The notes under the pieces: model-generated
Told to the model about the DNA's origin: nothing
Seen by the model: only the letters and a program-made list of their open reading frames with translations
The model's database searches: none
Assembly (NCBI GenBank): GCA_002399235.1
Contig: DHDH01000032.1
Coordinates: forward strand, 33,462 to 39,107
Source: Firmicutes bacterium UBA4881
Lineage (GTDB): Bacteria > Bacillota > DTU065
Direction: 5' to 3'
DNA: 5,646 nucleotides
Position numbers and translations under genes: made by a program
Shown: positions 4,641-5,646 of the stretch, piece by piece
Position numbering within the stretch: position 1 is the stretch's first letter
How the letters are laid out: each line of letters starts with the position of its first letter

Positions 4641-5646
4641 ATGAATAATTCTCTATCTACCCCCTGGGAAGAACGTTTTGGTTGGTTTTGGTATGGAGCT
4701 GATGTTATTTATAATTGGGAAGAAAAAGACTTCTTAAATGCTGCCAAGAACTTCTATGATGCAGGTAATACAACTGCCATACTATTTGGAACCCATTTTA
4801 GATTCTCTTACTGGGCCTATTGGAACGAGATAGAGGATACTATAGCTAAGATTACCAAGGCTTTTCACGCCTATGGCATAAAAGTCATCGAACACCATAG
4901 CACTCATTTAACTTATAGGATAGATAGTGATGTTAATAAGAAATCTTATTTATCAAGTAGTTTTGCAGATAATGGTTTTAAAGACTTTTTAGAAACATCC
5001 CAAGCTAACCCAATTTTAGGTGGCGCGCATATGGATGATTTCGGTCAAATTGACGGTAGCACCGGAAAAATTGGTCTTAGTTCCTATATACACACAGAAG
5101 GAAAGGATGTTCGCTGGGTTTTCAAACATTATGGTGGTAATGCTCACTGCTTTAACCATCCATCATTCTTCAAAGCATATACAGAACACTTAGAGAGAAT
5201 TATCCAAAAAGCTAATATTGATGGTATCATGAATGACGATGTTCAGTGGTTTGGTGGTGGTAATTCCTGCTCATGCCATTACTGCCGCGAATTGTTTTAT
5301 CAAGAAACAGGCTATCATCTCCCCAAGCCAGAAAACTGGCCCTCCTTCTACGAAAATTATGATGATCCCGCTTATATCGCCTGGAAACGCTTCAAGAAGA
5401 AAAGTAGCGGTGACTTTCATAGAAAATTAGATGCCTTTTACAAAGAACTTGATTTCCACCCCTTAAGACCAGCCTATTGTGCCGAAGTACTCCCGTTTGA
5501 TACTACTTGCTATGGCTTTGAGAGTGCCAGTGAGTTATGGGATTACATTTTTCAGGAGTGTTGTGGCATCATTAAGTATTCATATCTTTGCTTTGCTATT
5601 GAAGCTGAACATCGCTTTGCTCTAGCAAAGAGGAAAGGTGTTCCCT
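4641..5646 (+). CDS. Putative glycoside hydrolase-like TIM-barrel protein (3' part outside window)
   Basis: This frame is open from the ATG at 4641 to the right edge (335 residues) and has no stop in the window. AAGGAGG at 4627-4633 lies 7 nt before the ATG, so the start is secure. There is no signal peptide, so the protein is probably cytoplasmic. The stretch DGIMNDDVQW (194-203), followed by C210, C212 and C215, then F219 and GYHLP (224-228), resembles the pattern DG-x-D ... CxCxxC...F...G..LP found in GH42-like and other putative TIM-barrel glycosidases, where an acidic residue ends a strand just before a metal-binding or structural cysteine cluster. D199 and D200 are candidates for the active site, and H130 to D133 in GGAHMDDFGQ mark an earlier strand end. 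The aromatic-rich N-terminus (FGWFWYGAD) would suit sugar binding. The substrate and exact family are not determined. An upstream cre-like site suggests control by sugar availability. Confidence 0.75.
   Translation, partial: MNNSLSTPWEERFGWFWYGADVIYNWEEKDFLNAAKNFYDAGNTTAILFGTHFRFSYWAYWNEIEDTIAKITKAFHAYGIKVIEHHSTHLTYRIDSDVNKKSYLSSSFADNGFKDFLETSQANPILGGAHMDDFGQIDGSTGKIGLSSYIHTEGKDVRWVFKHYGGNAHCFNHPSFFKAYTEHLERIIQKANIDGIMNDDVQWFGGGNSCSCHYCRELFYQETGYHLPKPENWPSFYENYDDPAYIAWKRFKKKSSGDFHRKLDAFYKELDFHPLRPAYCAEVLPFDTTCYGFESASELWDYIFQECCGIIKYSYLCFAIEAEHRFALAKRKGVP

Noticed and set aside
5233..5430. 65-codon open frame on the plus strand
   Set aside because: It is a shifted reading of the glycosidase-like gene, whose own frame is open throughout and has the ribosome binding site.

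Overview
The window looks like a chromosomal stretch from a low-GC Gram-positive bacterium, most likely an anaerobic member of the class Clostridia. The evidence is AT-rich codon use, strong AGGAGG-type ribosome binding sites, sigma-A-like promoters, a clostridial-style regulator-plus-potA gene order, a YtqA-type radical SAM protein and a cre-like site. The genus cannot be fixed from the sequence alone.

Layout. On the minus strand (1-1332) lies the start of a polyamine-uptake operon. An XRE/cupin regulator is followed 22 nt later by potA, which runs off the left edge. A good promoter (1398-1426) and a palindromic candidate operator (1365-1379) sit upstream of the regulator. From 1333 to about 2170 there is little convincing coding sequence. 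This stretch holds a 43-codon orphan frame, two strong hairpins (the second covers the ribosome binding site of a 16-codon frame), and an unrecognised 91-codon frame. It looks like remodelled or decayed DNA, possibly the end of an old mobile element. At 2202-3137 there is a complete TIGR01212/YtqA-like radical SAM gene that is best started at a GTG with its own Shine-Dalgarno.

From 3294 to 4328 there is a complete toxin-antitoxin module of the MntA/HepT (MNT/HEPN) type. It has a promoter embedded in a 41-bp inverted repeat, two genes overlapping by 8 nt, and a terminator downstream. All recognisable catalytic residues are present in both proteins.

Beyond the terminator, about 4395-4590 is not empty. 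It aligns collinearly with the end of mntA and the beginning of hepT from the intact pair (about 75% identity in two hand-aligned blocks), but it carries stops and indels. It is therefore a decayed second copy of the same module. This relic leads straight into the 5' region of the last gene (4641 to the right edge, incomplete), a putative cytoplasmic glycosidase-like TIM-barrel protein. That gene has a strong ribosome binding site and a cre/LacI-type operator just upstream.

How the genes work together: the regulator and PotA belong to one transport operon, and MntA and HepT form one antitoxin-toxin pair. The radical SAM gene and the glycosidase-like gene appear to be independent units. The most interesting signals are the toxin-antitoxin relic and the inverted repeat over the intact module's promoter.
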